Source of the DNA: CBDCTM01 sp965222005
GTDB lineage: Bacteria > Bacteroidota > Bacteroidia > Chitinophagales > Saprospiraceae
Direction: 5' to 3'
DNA: 64,000 nt
NCBI GenBank assembly: GCA_965222005.1
Contig: OZ244935.1
Span: 1,178,001-1,242,000 of the forward strand
Within the stretch, counting starts at the first letter, position 1. The number at the start of each line of letters is the position of its first letter. Below the pieces are notes generated by a model. The model was not told where the DNA came from. It saw nothing but the letters and a program-made list of their open reading frames with translations, and made no database searches. Below, one piece after another: positions 38,393 to 46,748 of the stretch. Position numbers and translations under genes: made by a program.

Positions 38393-40075
38393 TTACATTT
38401 TCACTATTTTCTGATAAGCTTTCCTCGTCCCGCTTTTTACTTGCAGCAGGTAAACGCCCTTTGGTAAGTAATCAATAATCAATTGGTATTGGCTGTTGCT
38501 CATCGACGTTTGGCTGGAGTACATGATTCGTCCGTTTGCCAAAGCGATCACTTCAAATTCAACATCCTTTGAAAGTTTTTGGCTAAAATCTATCATAAGG
38601 ATATTTTGTACAGGATTGGGATGAACCCTTATCCAGTCATTTTTAGGGCTTTGTGTTGAAGACAATACTGCTACCACTTCTGCTTCATTGCTATATTCGG
38701 AAGTATCCTGATCATTTGCGGCCTTTACCCGATAAAAATATCGCCCCAGCCCTACTACGTTCGGATCATCAAAGGTAGTGACATCTGCATTGGTAGTACC
38801 GATTTGCTGGTAGTTGTTATTATTCGATGGAGACCGTTCGATGATAAAGGACGTTTCTATCGAAGAATTATCCTGCCAATTGAGCTCAATCACCGCAGCG
38901 GGGGTGGGCATGCCGGTCAAAGCAGAGGGTGCAGCCAAGTATTTGCATGCCTCAATTTCGTCCACTATTTGCTGCCTTACAGCAGGTAAGGTGGGATAGA
39001 ATGCATCGCCCGGACAGGCTGTAGCACAGCCATCCCGATGGCCCGAAACATGATGCAAGGTCATCCCCGAACCTGCATGATACGATTGGGCAAGTGGGTC
39101 GGCGTCAACATCACAAGCTTTCCAGGCTAATAAATTCACCAAGCCTCCGATAGCCTGGTCGGTGGGGGTACTGCTGGTGAAATTGCCCAACACGCAAACA
39201 CCCATAGTATTCAGGTTTTGGCCACAAAAGTGTGCTCCTAGTATATTGTTGCCTCTGCCTTCGTACAGCACTCCGTTGGGATCCACTAAATAGTTGTAGC
39301 CTATGTCGGACCAGCCATTTGTGTTGACGTGGAAGTTCCAAATGGAACGAACGATGGCGGACCAATCGCTACTCGTGTTCGTCCCTGCGGAGTGATGTAC
39401 GATGAGATGCGTTACATTGGTATTGGCTGGTTCAGGATTGGGCGGGCAGTTGTTTGTGGGGCACCATTGAGCGCGGCTTTGCAGAGCGGGCAATGGGCAG
39501 GGACAGGCGGCGCGGGGCGGCGCGGGTGGCTGTGCATGAACAGCGGCGGCGCTGAGCGGGTCAGTTGCTCCGGGATTGTAAAAATGAAACTCCAGGGCTT
39601 CCAGCTGCGCTTCTGAATATTTGCTTAACTCAACCCGAAATTGAAATGAATGATATCCGGGATCGATAAAATAAAGCTGGCTGATATGTTTTTTCTCACT
39701 TTGTGGAGAATGAGAATCTTTTTCAATTTTTATGATTTTATCCTGCTCATCGGGGCCTTGCAATCTGACAAAAAGCCTATCTTTATCCGCTTGCCAATTC
39801 ACCCCCTCCCAGACTACTGCCAGGCTCATAAATGGCGCCGCATTGATAAGAGGTACCGAGAGGTGGCGAGAGAGCAAAACGGCATCTTCCGCAGCCTGCT
39901 TTCGCCTAATAGAGCTCTTTTCGAAACTGCTGTTTTGGCGAATTATGCAGCTTCCTTCAAAATCGGTAATGCGTATTTTTTTGAAGGTTTCATCAGCTTG
40001 CAAGCCAATAGAAATCATCAAAAATAATATCCACACTACTCCTACTCTTATTCGATTGATTTTCATAATCTTCAT
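38393..40075 (-). CDS. Secreted N-acetylmuramoyl-L-alanine amidase (PGRP type) with T9SS type A sorting domain
   Basis: 560 residues. A signal peptide (VGVVWILFLMISIGLQA) is followed by an N-terminal beta domain (about 30-190). The PGRP/amidase-2 domain spans about 215-375, with zinc ligands in THLIVHHSAG, GHRD and ACPGDAFYP (His, His, Cys) and the conserved YNYLVDPNGVLYEGR. A fibronectin III-like domain follows (about 385-470). The C-terminal type A sorting signal begins at VHPNPVQNILMIDFS. It should be exported by the type IX system and cut peptidoglycan of self or prey. An internal ATG three codons in is an alternative start. Confidence 0.93.
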   Translation of the reverse strand: MKIMKINRIRVGVVWILFLMISIGLQADETFKKIRITDFEGSCIIRQNSSFEKSSIRRKQAAEDAVLLSRHLSVPLINAAPFMSLAVVWEGVNWQADKDRLFVRLQGPDEQDKIIKIEKDSHSPQSEKKHISQLYFIDPGYHSFQFRVELSKYSEAQLEALEFHFYNPGATDPLSAAAVHAQPPAPPRAACPCPLPALQSRAQWCPTNNCPPNPEPANTNVTHLIVHHSAGTNTSSDWSAIVRSIWNFHVNTNGWSDIGYNYLVDPNGVLYEGRGNNILGAHFCGQNLNTMGVCVLGNFTSSTPTDQAIGGLVNLLAWKACDVDADPLAQSYHAGSGMTLHHVSGHRDGCATACPGDAFYPTLPAVRQQIVDEIEACKYLAAPSALTGMPTPAAVIELNWQDNSSIETSFIIERSPSNNNNYQQIGTTNADVTTFDDPNVVGLGRYFYRVKAANDQDTSEYSNEAEVVAVLSSTQSPKNDWIRVHPNPVQNILMIDFSQKLSKDVEFEVIALANGRIMYSSQTSMSNSQYQLIIDYLPKGVYLLQVKSGTRKAYQKIVKM

Positions 40076-40117
40076 GTTTGAGGGATGCTAATTTTCTTCA
40101 TAAAAGTATGCTATTTT

Positions 40118-40456
40118 CTACTTCAATTTTTCATTATTTGCATGTCTGTCGGCATCCCTACTTGACTTTTTTTCGAGATTAGTCCGCAGTGCTTGCGTTA
40201 AATCCACCCCTGTTTGGTTGGCCAGGCATATTAATACAAATAGTACATCCGCCATCTCATCTGCCAGCTGTTGGCGGGCATTTAGCTTGAGCGCTTTGCT
40301 TTTGAAAGACTGCTCTCCATAAAGACGCGCCATCAGGCTGGCCACTTCGCCTACCTCTTCGGCAAGTATGGCGGTATTGGTCAACTCGTTGTAATATCTG
40401 ATGCCGATGCTGTTGATCCATTCATCTACTAGCTGCTGCGCCTGTTGTAAAGTCAT
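40118..40456 (-). CDS. MazG-like nucleotide pyrophosphohydrolase
   Basis: 112 residues. The E-x2-E motif (LAEEVGEVASLMARLYGEQ) and the D-x3-D acidic pair (ADEMADVLFVLICLANQTG) are those of all-alpha MazG/dCTPase enzymes, which hydrolyse non-canonical nucleoside triphosphates. It is a short form, probably a dimer. It follows dtd with a single-base gap, so it is probably cotranscribed with dtd and the SRAP gene in a small quality-control set. Confidence 0.88.
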   Translation of the reverse strand: MTLQQAQQLVDEWINSIGIRYYNELTNTAILAEEVGEVASLMARLYGEQSFKSKALKLNARQQLADEMADVLFVLICLANQTGVDLTQALRTNLEKKSSRDADRHANNEKLK

Positions 40457-40457
40457 A

Positions 40458-40910
40458 TTATTCCTTATTTTTTGAATCGATGAAGATGGTCACCGGGCCG
40501 TCATTGATAAGCGCTACTTGCATATCAGCACCAAATTTGCCCGCCGCTACTTTCAAGCCGGAGTATTGCTGAAGGGCTTGCAAAAATTGCTTATACAGAG
40601 GAATGGCAATATCCGGCTTGGCGGCCTTTATGTAGGAAGGGCGGTTTCCTTTTTTAGTACTGGCTTGTAAGGTAAACTGGCTAACTACCAAAAACGCCCC
40701 TTCTACCTCTACAATTGACCGGTTCATTACCTGCTGTTCATCAGGAAAAATTCTGAGGTTGCTTATTTTCCGACATAGCCATTCAATGTCCTCAGTACTA
40801 TCTGCATTTTCGATACCCAAAAGTACGAGCATCCCCTTGCCGATATTCGAAATCTGCCGTCCGGAAATAGTGACAGAAGCCTCTTTCACCCTTTGCAATA
40901 ACACTCTCAT
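40458..40910 (-). CDS. dtd: D-aminoacyl-tRNA deacylase
   Basis: Removes D-amino acids (and glycine) mischarged to tRNA. 150 residues, the normal length. The family SQFTL motif occurs as VVSQFTLQASTKKGNRPSY. The cross-subunit Gly-cisPro motif is NDGPVTIFID. It begins MRVLLQRVKEASVTISG, the conserved N-terminal strand. It lies between the SRAP gene (3 bases) and the MazG-like gene (1 base). Confidence 0.96.
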   Translation of the reverse strand: MRVLLQRVKEASVTISGRQISNIGKGMLVLLGIENADSTEDIEWLCRKISNLRIFPDEQQVMNRSIVEVEGAFLVVSQFTLQASTKKGNRPSYIKAAKPDIAIPLYKQFLQALQQYSGLKVAAGKFGADMQVALINDGPVTIFIDSKNKE

Positions 40911-40913
40911 AGC

Positions 40914-41600
40914 TTAGGATGTTAAGGTAAAATTGATCGGGGGTTCGATCTCTTCATCGTGCAAGTCTTTGCCTTTGTAATACGCGGAATTTATTTTGTC
41001 ACTTACCCGGTATAGTTCTAAAAGGCCTTTTTTTCGTTGATCGAGCAGATCGATGCAGCTTTCCAGCGAAATAGTATTGAGCCATTGCTGCTGAGTATCC
41101 GGGCTGTCCAATATGGCAGGCATCCGGTCGTGAATACTTTTCATCTCATCGTTGGCAGGTACCGTAATGATGGCAAAACTTTTGATCGCATAGCCTCCCT
41201 TATTCCACACATCCCAAACACCCGCCATTGCCATTAAAGATCTGTCTTTCAAAAGAACCCGATAAGGAATTGTATCCTTCCCGTTTTGCTGCCAGCTGTA
41301 AAAGCTGTCGGCCAACACCAGGCAGCGCTGCCTGCGGATCGGTATTCGGAAGGATGGAGAAGAGCTGATCACCTCACGGCGGGCATTGATAAGCTTACCT
41401 TCATTTTTTCCTTCATTCGACCAGTAAGGAATGAGACCCCAGGTAATGTATTGGAGCATTTCCGGATTGTCGTTGCTTATAATGTATGCATGGTGGGTTG
41501 GTGCAATGTTGTAACTCAATCGAAATTGATTGGGTATTATTACATCGAATTGCCTTTTCAATTCATTTATGCTGGTTATGAAGGAGTACCTTGTGCACAT
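40914..41600 (-). CDS. SRAP (HMCES/YedK) family protein
   Basis: 228 residues. SRAP proteins form a covalent DNA-protein crosslink to abasic sites in single-stranded DNA through Cys2. Here the N-terminus is MCTRYSF, so the nucleophile is exposed after Met removal. Asn (LINARREV) and His (IHDRMPAIL) of the active site are present. The catalytic Glu of the usual FYEW motif is replaced by Ser (ADSFYSWQQ), so crosslink formation or reversal could differ. The length is normal. It borders the AT-rich candidate origin region. Confidence 0.9.
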   Translation of the reverse strand: MCTRYSFITSINELKRQFDVIIPNQFRLSYNIAPTHHAYIISNDNPEMLQYITWGLIPYWSNEGKNEGKLINARREVISSSPSFRIPIRRQRCLVLADSFYSWQQNGKDTIPYRVLLKDRSLMAMAGVWDVWNKGGYAIKSFAIITVPANDEMKSIHDRMPAILDSPDTQQQWLNTISLESCIDLLDQRKKGLLELYRVSDKINSAYYKGKDLHDEEIEPPINFTLTS

Positions 41601-42150
41601 ACTTTGCTAAATATTGTATAGTGAAATGTACGAGATATAGCTGACTCTGCATAAATTTGGGTTTATTTATAATTAGCGGTGGGATGCCTTGCACATTTTT
41701 GAAATACTCAACATTGTCTGTTGATAATCCTGTTGGTGGTGTATGAATTTACTAACAGAAGATAAGAATAAATATTTTTAATATTATTAATAATTATTTA
41801 TAATAATGGTTTTGTTTATTTACACATGAGTTATCTACACTATTTTTAAGTTGTTATGCTATCATCAACCACTATTTTTTCCATACACTTAGCTATCCAC
41901 CACTTGTTAATAACATATATAAATCATTGGAAATGAATCAATTAGTATGTGCATAGTAAGGTGAATATCGCTTGTTCGAATATTAGTAATGAAACGAACA
42001 AATTTTACTTTTACTTTTTTTCCGCATATTAACATAGCTGATGATGATTAAGAATGGAATTTAAATTTTATTAAAATCATATACCAATACCCAGCAGCGT
42101 GGATAACTTTCCGACTTCAAAACTAGCTGAGGGATTTTTATAAAATATAC
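41601..42150. other. Gene-free AT-rich region with DnaA-box-like motifs, candidate replication origin
   Basis: 550 bases with no plausible gene. About 41767-41808 is almost pure A and T, like a DNA-unwinding element. Sites one mismatch from the DnaA box TTATCCACA are at 41719-41727 (complement), 41831-41839 and 42098-42106 (complement). Weaker sites lie at 41816 and 41893. A second cluster follows ctaA at 43227-43255, and a perfect parS lies at 46588. The flanking genes point away from this region (SRAP minus, ctaA plus). Confidence 0.5.
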
Positions 42151-43215
42151 ATGAGATTAACTAAAGATATCAGCAACACTGCACCCATTATCAAAGTTTG
42201 GCTGATCATTGGCCTGGTGATGATTTTTGTTCAGGTCATCATCGGTGGAGTCACCAGGCTCACAGGATCGGGCCTGTCGATCACCAAATGGGAGATTGTT
42301 ACCGGAACCATTCCTCCGTTAAACGCTGCGCAGTGGGAGCGGGAATTTGAGCTGTACAAACAAACGCCTCAATACCAAAAGATAAACAAGGGAATGGAGA
42401 TGCGCGATTTCAAGTTTATCTACTTTTGGGAATACTTTCATCGGCTATGGGCGCGGACTATGGGACTTATATTTGCACTGCCATTTTTCTATTTCCTGAT
42501 CAAAGGGATGTTATCCAGAGAATTGCTTAGGCGATTGCTTGTAGTAGTGTTTTTAGCCATGTTAGTAGCTTCCATAGGCTGGATTATGGTGGCTAGTGGT
42601 TTGGTCAACCGGCCCTGGGTAAATGCCTACAAGCTGAGCATACACCTCTCGCTGGGATTTTTACTTTTTTGCTATCTGCTCTGGACTAGCTTTCGGGTGT
42701 TTTTGCCAAGGGTTGAAGTTATCCACAAACCTCTGTTGAAAAAGGCAGCTCTCTTTATTACTATATTGGTCAGCATACAGGTACTATTTGGGGGAATGAT
42801 GTCGGGAATGAAGGCGGGTTTGTTTTATCCTACCTGGCCAGATATGCAGGGCACATTTTTGCCGGCTATTATTGGTGATAGCAGTGCCTGGACTGTGGAA
42901 AACTTTGTGAATTATGACACCAACGCACTTATGCCAGCTTTGATTCAGTTTTTACACAGAAATATTGCTTATCTGCTGATAATCACAATATTATGGTTTG
43001 CATTAAAAGTTTATATGATAAAGAAAAGACCGATTTTACAGCGAACTAACATGCTGTTGGTAACTATGTTGGTAATTCAGGTATTGCTGGGTATTTTTAC
43101 TTTGATCAACTGTAAAGGAAGCATTCCGGTGGGCTTGGGAGTGATGCATCAGGGAGGAGCCCTGCTGCTGCTGGGAACGGTACTGTTTGTCAATTATCAG
43201 TTCAGGCAAAATTAG
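42151..43215 (+). CDS. ctaA: Heme A synthase (COX15/CtaA)
   Basis: 354 residues, about eight transmembrane helices. Converts heme O to heme A for cytochrome c oxidase in the inner membrane. The four conserved heme-binding histidines are in WEYFHRLWARTMG, LSIHLSLGFLLF, QFLHRNIAYLLI and GVMHQGGALLLLG. The N-terminal GGVTRLTGSGLSITKWEIVTG is the family hallmark, and the length fits the fused two-repeat form. No terminal oxidase genes are adjacent. An exact DnaA-box 9-mer (TTATCCACA, 42719-42727) occurs inside the gene. Confidence 0.96.
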   Translation: MRLTKDISNTAPIIKVWLIIGLVMIFVQVIIGGVTRLTGSGLSITKWEIVTGTIPPLNAAQWEREFELYKQTPQYQKINKGMEMRDFKFIYFWEYFHRLWARTMGLIFALPFFYFLIKGMLSRELLRRLLVVVFLAMLVASIGWIMVASGLVNRPWVNAYKLSIHLSLGFLLFCYLLWTSFRVFLPRVEVIHKPLLKKAALFITILVSIQVLFGGMMSGMKAGLFYPTWPDMQGTFLPAIIGDSSAWTVENFVNYDTNALMPALIQFLHRNIAYLLIITILWFALKVYMIKKRPILQRTNMLLVTMLVIQVLLGIFTLINCKGSIPVGLGVMHQGGALLLLGTVLFVNYQFRQN

Positions 43216-43226
43216 AGACCAACATC

Positions 43227-43255
43227 TGTGTATAAGTATGTGGAAAAGTGGAAAA
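43227..43255. promoter_or_regulatory. Cluster of three DnaA-box-like 9-mers
   Basis: TGTGTATAA (43227-43235) and TGTGGAAAA (43239-43247) both fit the complement of TTWTNCACA exactly. AGTGGAAAA (43247-43255) has one mismatch. All three are in the same orientation in the gap after ctaA. Confidence 0.5.
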
Positions 43256-43298
43256 CCTTTCGTTTTTTAAAGTAGCAGTTTATGAATTTTTTACTTTA

Positions 43299-43329
43299 TT
43301 GTAGCAAAAGAATAAAAGTTATAAATTTG
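43299..43329 (+). promoter_or_regulatory. Bacteroidota-type promoter of the 43.4-kb hydrolase
   Basis: TTG at 43299-43301, a 20-base spacer, then TAAATTTG at 43322-43329. It ends 30 bases before the ATG at 43360. Confidence 0.6.
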
Positions 43330-43359
43330 CAAAACCTTATTCATATACCCAGCAGTTAA

Positions 43360-44136
43360 ATGGACCACGAAATAAAGGAAGAAGAACAATTTAAATACAT
43401 AGAGACCGGAGGAGATGGCGAGGTATTGTTGTTGTTGCATGGATTGTTTGGTGCATTGAGTAATTTTGAAGGGATTATTAGCAATTTCGCTGAAAGATAT
43501 AACATTGTTGTTCCCCTCTTACCGATTTTCGATCTGCCTATTATCAAAGTTTCTGTTTCTGGCTTAGTGGATCATGTGGACGCCTTCGTTAAATTCAAAA
43601 AGTTTGACAAGGTTCATGTACTGGGGAATTCACTCGGCGGCCATATTGCCCTGCTTTATGCCCTGGCACATCCCAGCCGAATACGATCGATTATTCTAAC
43701 TGGTAGTTCGGGACTATTTGAAAATTCACTCGGCTCTACTTTTCCCAAGCGTGGAGATTACGAATTCATCAAAAAGAAAGCGCAAGACACTTTCTACGAT
43801 CCTTCAGTGGCTACTAAAGAGCTGGTGGATGAGGTGTACGACATTGTGAATGATAGAAACAAAGCTATTCGGGTTATAGCTACTGCCAAATCAGCCGTTC
43901 GGCACAACCTGAGCGACAAATTGCATCAGATTGATATACCTACCTTGCTGGTTTGGGGAAGGGAAGATAATGTAACACCAGCTTTTGTGGGAGAGAAGTT
44001 TAATGAGCTGATAGAAGGCTCAAAGCTTATATTAGTGGATAAATGTGGCCATGCACCCATGATGGAAAAGCCTGCCCAGTTTAATGATATACTCCAGGAA
44101 TTTCTCAGCGATCTGGCAGCTCGCAAGGTAGCTTAA
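43360..44136 (+). CDS. Alpha/beta hydrolase
   Basis: 258 residues with the complete triad of the fold. The oxyanion strand is LLLLHGLFGALSNF, the nucleophile is in LGNSLGGHIALLYALAH, the acid in VWGREDNVTPAFV, and the His in DKCGHAPMMEKP. There is no signal peptide, so it is cytosolic. The substrate is unknown. It is transcribed alone from a good promoter at 43299 and ends at a strong inverted repeat shared with the convergent M1 gene. Confidence 0.92.
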   Translation: MDHEIKEEEQFKYIETGGDGEVLLLLHGLFGALSNFEGIISNFAERYNIVVPLLPIFDLPIIKVSVSGLVDHVDAFVKFKKFDKVHVLGNSLGGHIALLYALAHPSRIRSIILTGSSGLFENSLGSTFPKRGDYEFIKKKAQDTFYDPSVATKELVDEVYDIVNDRNKAIRVIATAKSAVRHNLSDKLHQIDIPTLLVWGREDNVTPAFVGEKFNELIEGSKLILVDKCGHAPMMEKPAQFNDILQEFLSDLAARKVA

Positions 44137-44160
44137 ACTTGATTAGGACTTGATTAGGAC
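44137..44160 (+). repeat. Perfect 11-bp tandem duplication
   Basis: ACTTGATTAGG at 44137-44147 and 44148-44158, with two further matching bases, immediately after the hydrolase stop codon. Confidence 0.9.
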
Positions 44161-44163
44161 AGC

Positions 44164-44211
44164 AAACCATTAAGCCTCAATAGTTTACAAACTATTGAGG
44201 CTTAATGGTTT
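44164..44211. terminator. Bidirectional terminator, perfect 23-bp inverted repeat
   Basis: Arms at 44164-44186 and 44189-44211 are exact reverse complements with a 2-base centre. The outer part begins AAACCATTAAG and the inner part is TAGTTT / AAACTA. It sits between two convergent genes and gives A- and T-rich ends on both strands. Confidence 0.75.
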
Positions 44212-44228
44212 ATACGTATAATTACAAA

Positions 44229-46571
44229 CTAATATGTCCCGCTCTTCTGTTTAGCCCGCTTGGCTCGTTGCATTGGGTTTTCAGACTTTCTGCTCTTTCG
44301 TTTGAATAGTTCAAATCTACTGAGTTCTTTACGCGGGGGGTAGTAATTATTACCGGTATCCGTATCTGCCGTTTCGAGGAAGGGATCGAGCACAAGGTTC
44401 TCTATTTGGTGTTTGGTAACAAATACTTTTGTCACCTTATCGTGATTCAATTTCCAAATCTCAGCAGGTATTTTTTGAAGTTCCTGACTACCATCGGCAT
44501 AGTGGAATTGGAGGATGATCGGCATCACCAGACCGCCTAAATTTTCAAATGTAATTTCATAAAAGTGGTAGCCGGCTGCCAGTAACTTTTGCTCTTTCTC
44601 TGAAAGAGTTGACTGGTAATCATTGTATTTTTCTTTATCTAATATATTTATTTCATACGAATTGAGATCGGTATAAAAATCCCGAAGCGTGCTATCCATC
44701 TCATCCTGTGTCTTGGCTATCTGTTCTTTATTACGAATACTGGTAATATTTTTAGGTGCCCTGGCATCTTCTTCCTTTTTAGCTAGCATTTCTACTTCTG
44801 GATTTTGGGTATCCACGCTAAACCATTTCACATCACTAATGGCCAAATCCACATGTTCGGTTGTATAAAACCAGCCGCGCCAGAACCAGTCCAAATCTAC
44901 ACCGGAAGCGTCTTCCATCGTCCGGAACAAATCAGCAGGAGAGGGGTGTTTGAATTTCCATCGATTGGCATATGTCTTGAATGCATAATCAAACAATTGG
45001 CGGCCCATTACCGTCTCCCTTAATATATTGAGCGCCGTAGCGGGTTTAGAATACGCATTGTTTCCAAATTGGTAAATAGACTCGGAATTGGTCATGATGG
45101 GTGTAATCTTGCTTTTATCGCCTTTCATATAGCTGACAATATTATTGGCGAAGCCACCCCTCGATGGATAGTCGCGTTCCCATTGTTGCTCTGCCAGAAA
45201 CTGAATAAAGGAATTGAGCCCTTCATCCATCCAAGTCCATTGCCGCTCATCGGAATTGACGATCATTGGAAAATAATTGTGCCCGACCTCATGAATGATC
45301 ACTGAGATCATACCATATTTAGTGCCTTTCGAATAGGTACCATCTGCCTCCGGCCTGCCGCCATTGAAACAAATCATAGGATATTCCATACCAATTCTGT
45401 TGGTATGGATGGACCATGCAACCGGATAGGGATAATCAAAAGTGTAGTGGGAATACCATTTGATGGTATGGGCTACGGCTTTGGTCGAATAGCGTTCCCA
45501 AAGGGGATTTCCCTCTTTAGGATACATGGACATCGCCATTACCTTGCTCCTGTCGCTTTGCTTGACGGCCATCGCATCCCATATAAATTTGCGGGACGAG
45601 GCAAAGGCAAAATCTCGTACATTTTTGGCTGTAAAAGTCCAGGTGGTATAATCTTCCGATTTTGATTTTTCATTTTCCCGGGCTTCCTCTTCCGTAACTA
45701 TAAATACAGGATGTTCAAAAGATCCAGCGGCTTTATCCAGTCTTTTCAAGTGCTTGGCTTTTAGTACCTGCTTAGGGTTTTGAAGCACGCCGGTCGAAGC
45801 AACCATGTGATCTTTTGGTACGGTAATATTTACTTCATAATCTCCAAAAGTCAGTGTAAACTCACCTCTGCCTAAAAACTGTTTATTTTGCCAGCCGTCT
45901 ATATCATTATAATCACACATTCTTGGAAAAAACTGCGCAATGGTATAGAGGTAGTTGTCTTCCTCTTCAAAATATTCATAGCCTGAACGCCCACCTAATT
46001 TCCTGCGATCATTAATGTTGTACCACCATTTTATACTGAAATGGGTTTGTTCACCAGCTTTTAAAGGCTTTGGCAAGTCAATGCGCATCATAGTTTTATT
46101 GATGGTATAAGCCATAGGCTTTCCACTGGCGTTTTTTACCCATTCAATCTTGAAGCCTCCGTCAAAATCATTGAAAAATCTATCCAATTGGCGCATGTTC
46201 ATTTTATCGCTGATTTTTCCCGTTCTGATCTTATAAGTATCCGAATCCTTTGCCCGCACGTTCTGATCGAGCTGCAACCAAAGATATTCCAGGGCATCGG
46301 GCGACTTATTGGTGTAGGTAATAGTTTCCTCCCCGTAGATACGCTGACTAGCATCATCCAACTTGATTTTCATAGAGTAATCTGCCTTTTGTTGCCAGTA
46401 TTGATGGCCTGGCGCACCAGAAGCCGTCCGATAAACATTTGGGGTGGGCAGCTCTTGCCCAAGTTGCCTAAACTTGTTTTGGTTGGTATGCTCAGGGTTT
46501 TGAGCGTCTGTAATAAAAGAAAAAGTGAATAGGCAGGCTAATGTAAGAGTTGAATGTAGAAAGTATTTCAT
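44229..46571 (-). CDS. M1 family metallopeptidase, exported
   Basis: 780 residues with a signal peptide (LACLFTFSFITDAQ). The zinc site is HEVGHNYFPMIVNSDERQ followed by the third ligand in WMDEGLNSFIQF. The GAMEN-like strand is RIGMEYPMICFNGG. It belongs to the periplasmic M1 peptidases of Bacteroidota, which differ from the aminopeptidase at 11.2 kb in sequence and length. The C-terminus is very basic. The start at 46571 (MKYFLH) is an ATG; a TTG one codon earlier is in frame. It lies next to the parS site and converges with the hydrolase gene. Confidence 0.93.
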   Translation of the reverse strand: MKYFLHSTLTLACLFTFSFITDAQNPEHTNQNKFRQLGQELPTPNVYRTASGAPGHQYWQQKADYSMKIKLDDASQRIYGEETITYTNKSPDALEYLWLQLDQNVRAKDSDTYKIRTGKISDKMNMRQLDRFFNDFDGGFKIEWVKNASGKPMAYTINKTMMRIDLPKPLKAGEQTHFSIKWWYNINDRRKLGGRSGYEYFEEEDNYLYTIAQFFPRMCDYNDIDGWQNKQFLGRGEFTLTFGDYEVNITVPKDHMVASTGVLQNPKQVLKAKHLKRLDKAAGSFEHPVFIVTEEEARENEKSKSEDYTTWTFTAKNVRDFAFASSRKFIWDAMAVKQSDRSKVMAMSMYPKEGNPLWERYSTKAVAHTIKWYSHYTFDYPYPVAWSIHTNRIGMEYPMICFNGGRPEADGTYSKGTKYGMISVIIHEVGHNYFPMIVNSDERQWTWMDEGLNSFIQFLAEQQWERDYPSRGGFANNIVSYMKGDKSKITPIMTNSESIYQFGNNAYSKPATALNILRETVMGRQLFDYAFKTYANRWKFKHPSPADLFRTMEDASGVDLDWFWRGWFYTTEHVDLAISDVKWFSVDTQNPEVEMLAKKEEDARAPKNITSIRNKEQIAKTQDEMDSTLRDFYTDLNSYEINILDKEKYNDYQSTLSEKEQKLLAAGYHFYEITFENLGGLVMPIILQFHYADGSQELQKIPAEIWKLNHDKVTKVFVTKHQIENLVLDPFLETADTDTGNNYYPPRKELSRFELFKRKSRKSENPMQRAKRAKQKSGTY

Positions 46572-46587
46572 CAATAGTTGATTTTAA

Positions 46588-46603
46588 TGTTTCACGTGAA
46601 ACA
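46588..46603. other. parS centromere-like site (perfect palindrome)
   Basis: TGTTTCACGTGAAACA is a 16-base perfect palindrome matching the conserved bacterial parS consensus TGTTNCACGTGAAACA at every position. ParB binds such sites to load SMC and segregate origins. It lies 17 bases upstream of the M1 gene start. Confidence 0.9.
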
Positions 46604-46748
46604 TATCAGATTTCAAAAGGAGGGCCTAAACTAGTGTACACGAGTGAAACTAGCAAGTTTTAGAGCAGCAAGCTAAAGCTATGTCTATTAGCTGACAGCT
46701 AAATGGGTGTCACGTAAAACGCCCGAAAAACGGTTAGGTTTTGAAAAT

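Noticed and set aside
46634..46722. Short repeated ACTAG and GCTAAA words in the gap after parS
   Set aside because: The words are short and imperfect, with no consistent period or pairing beyond chance.
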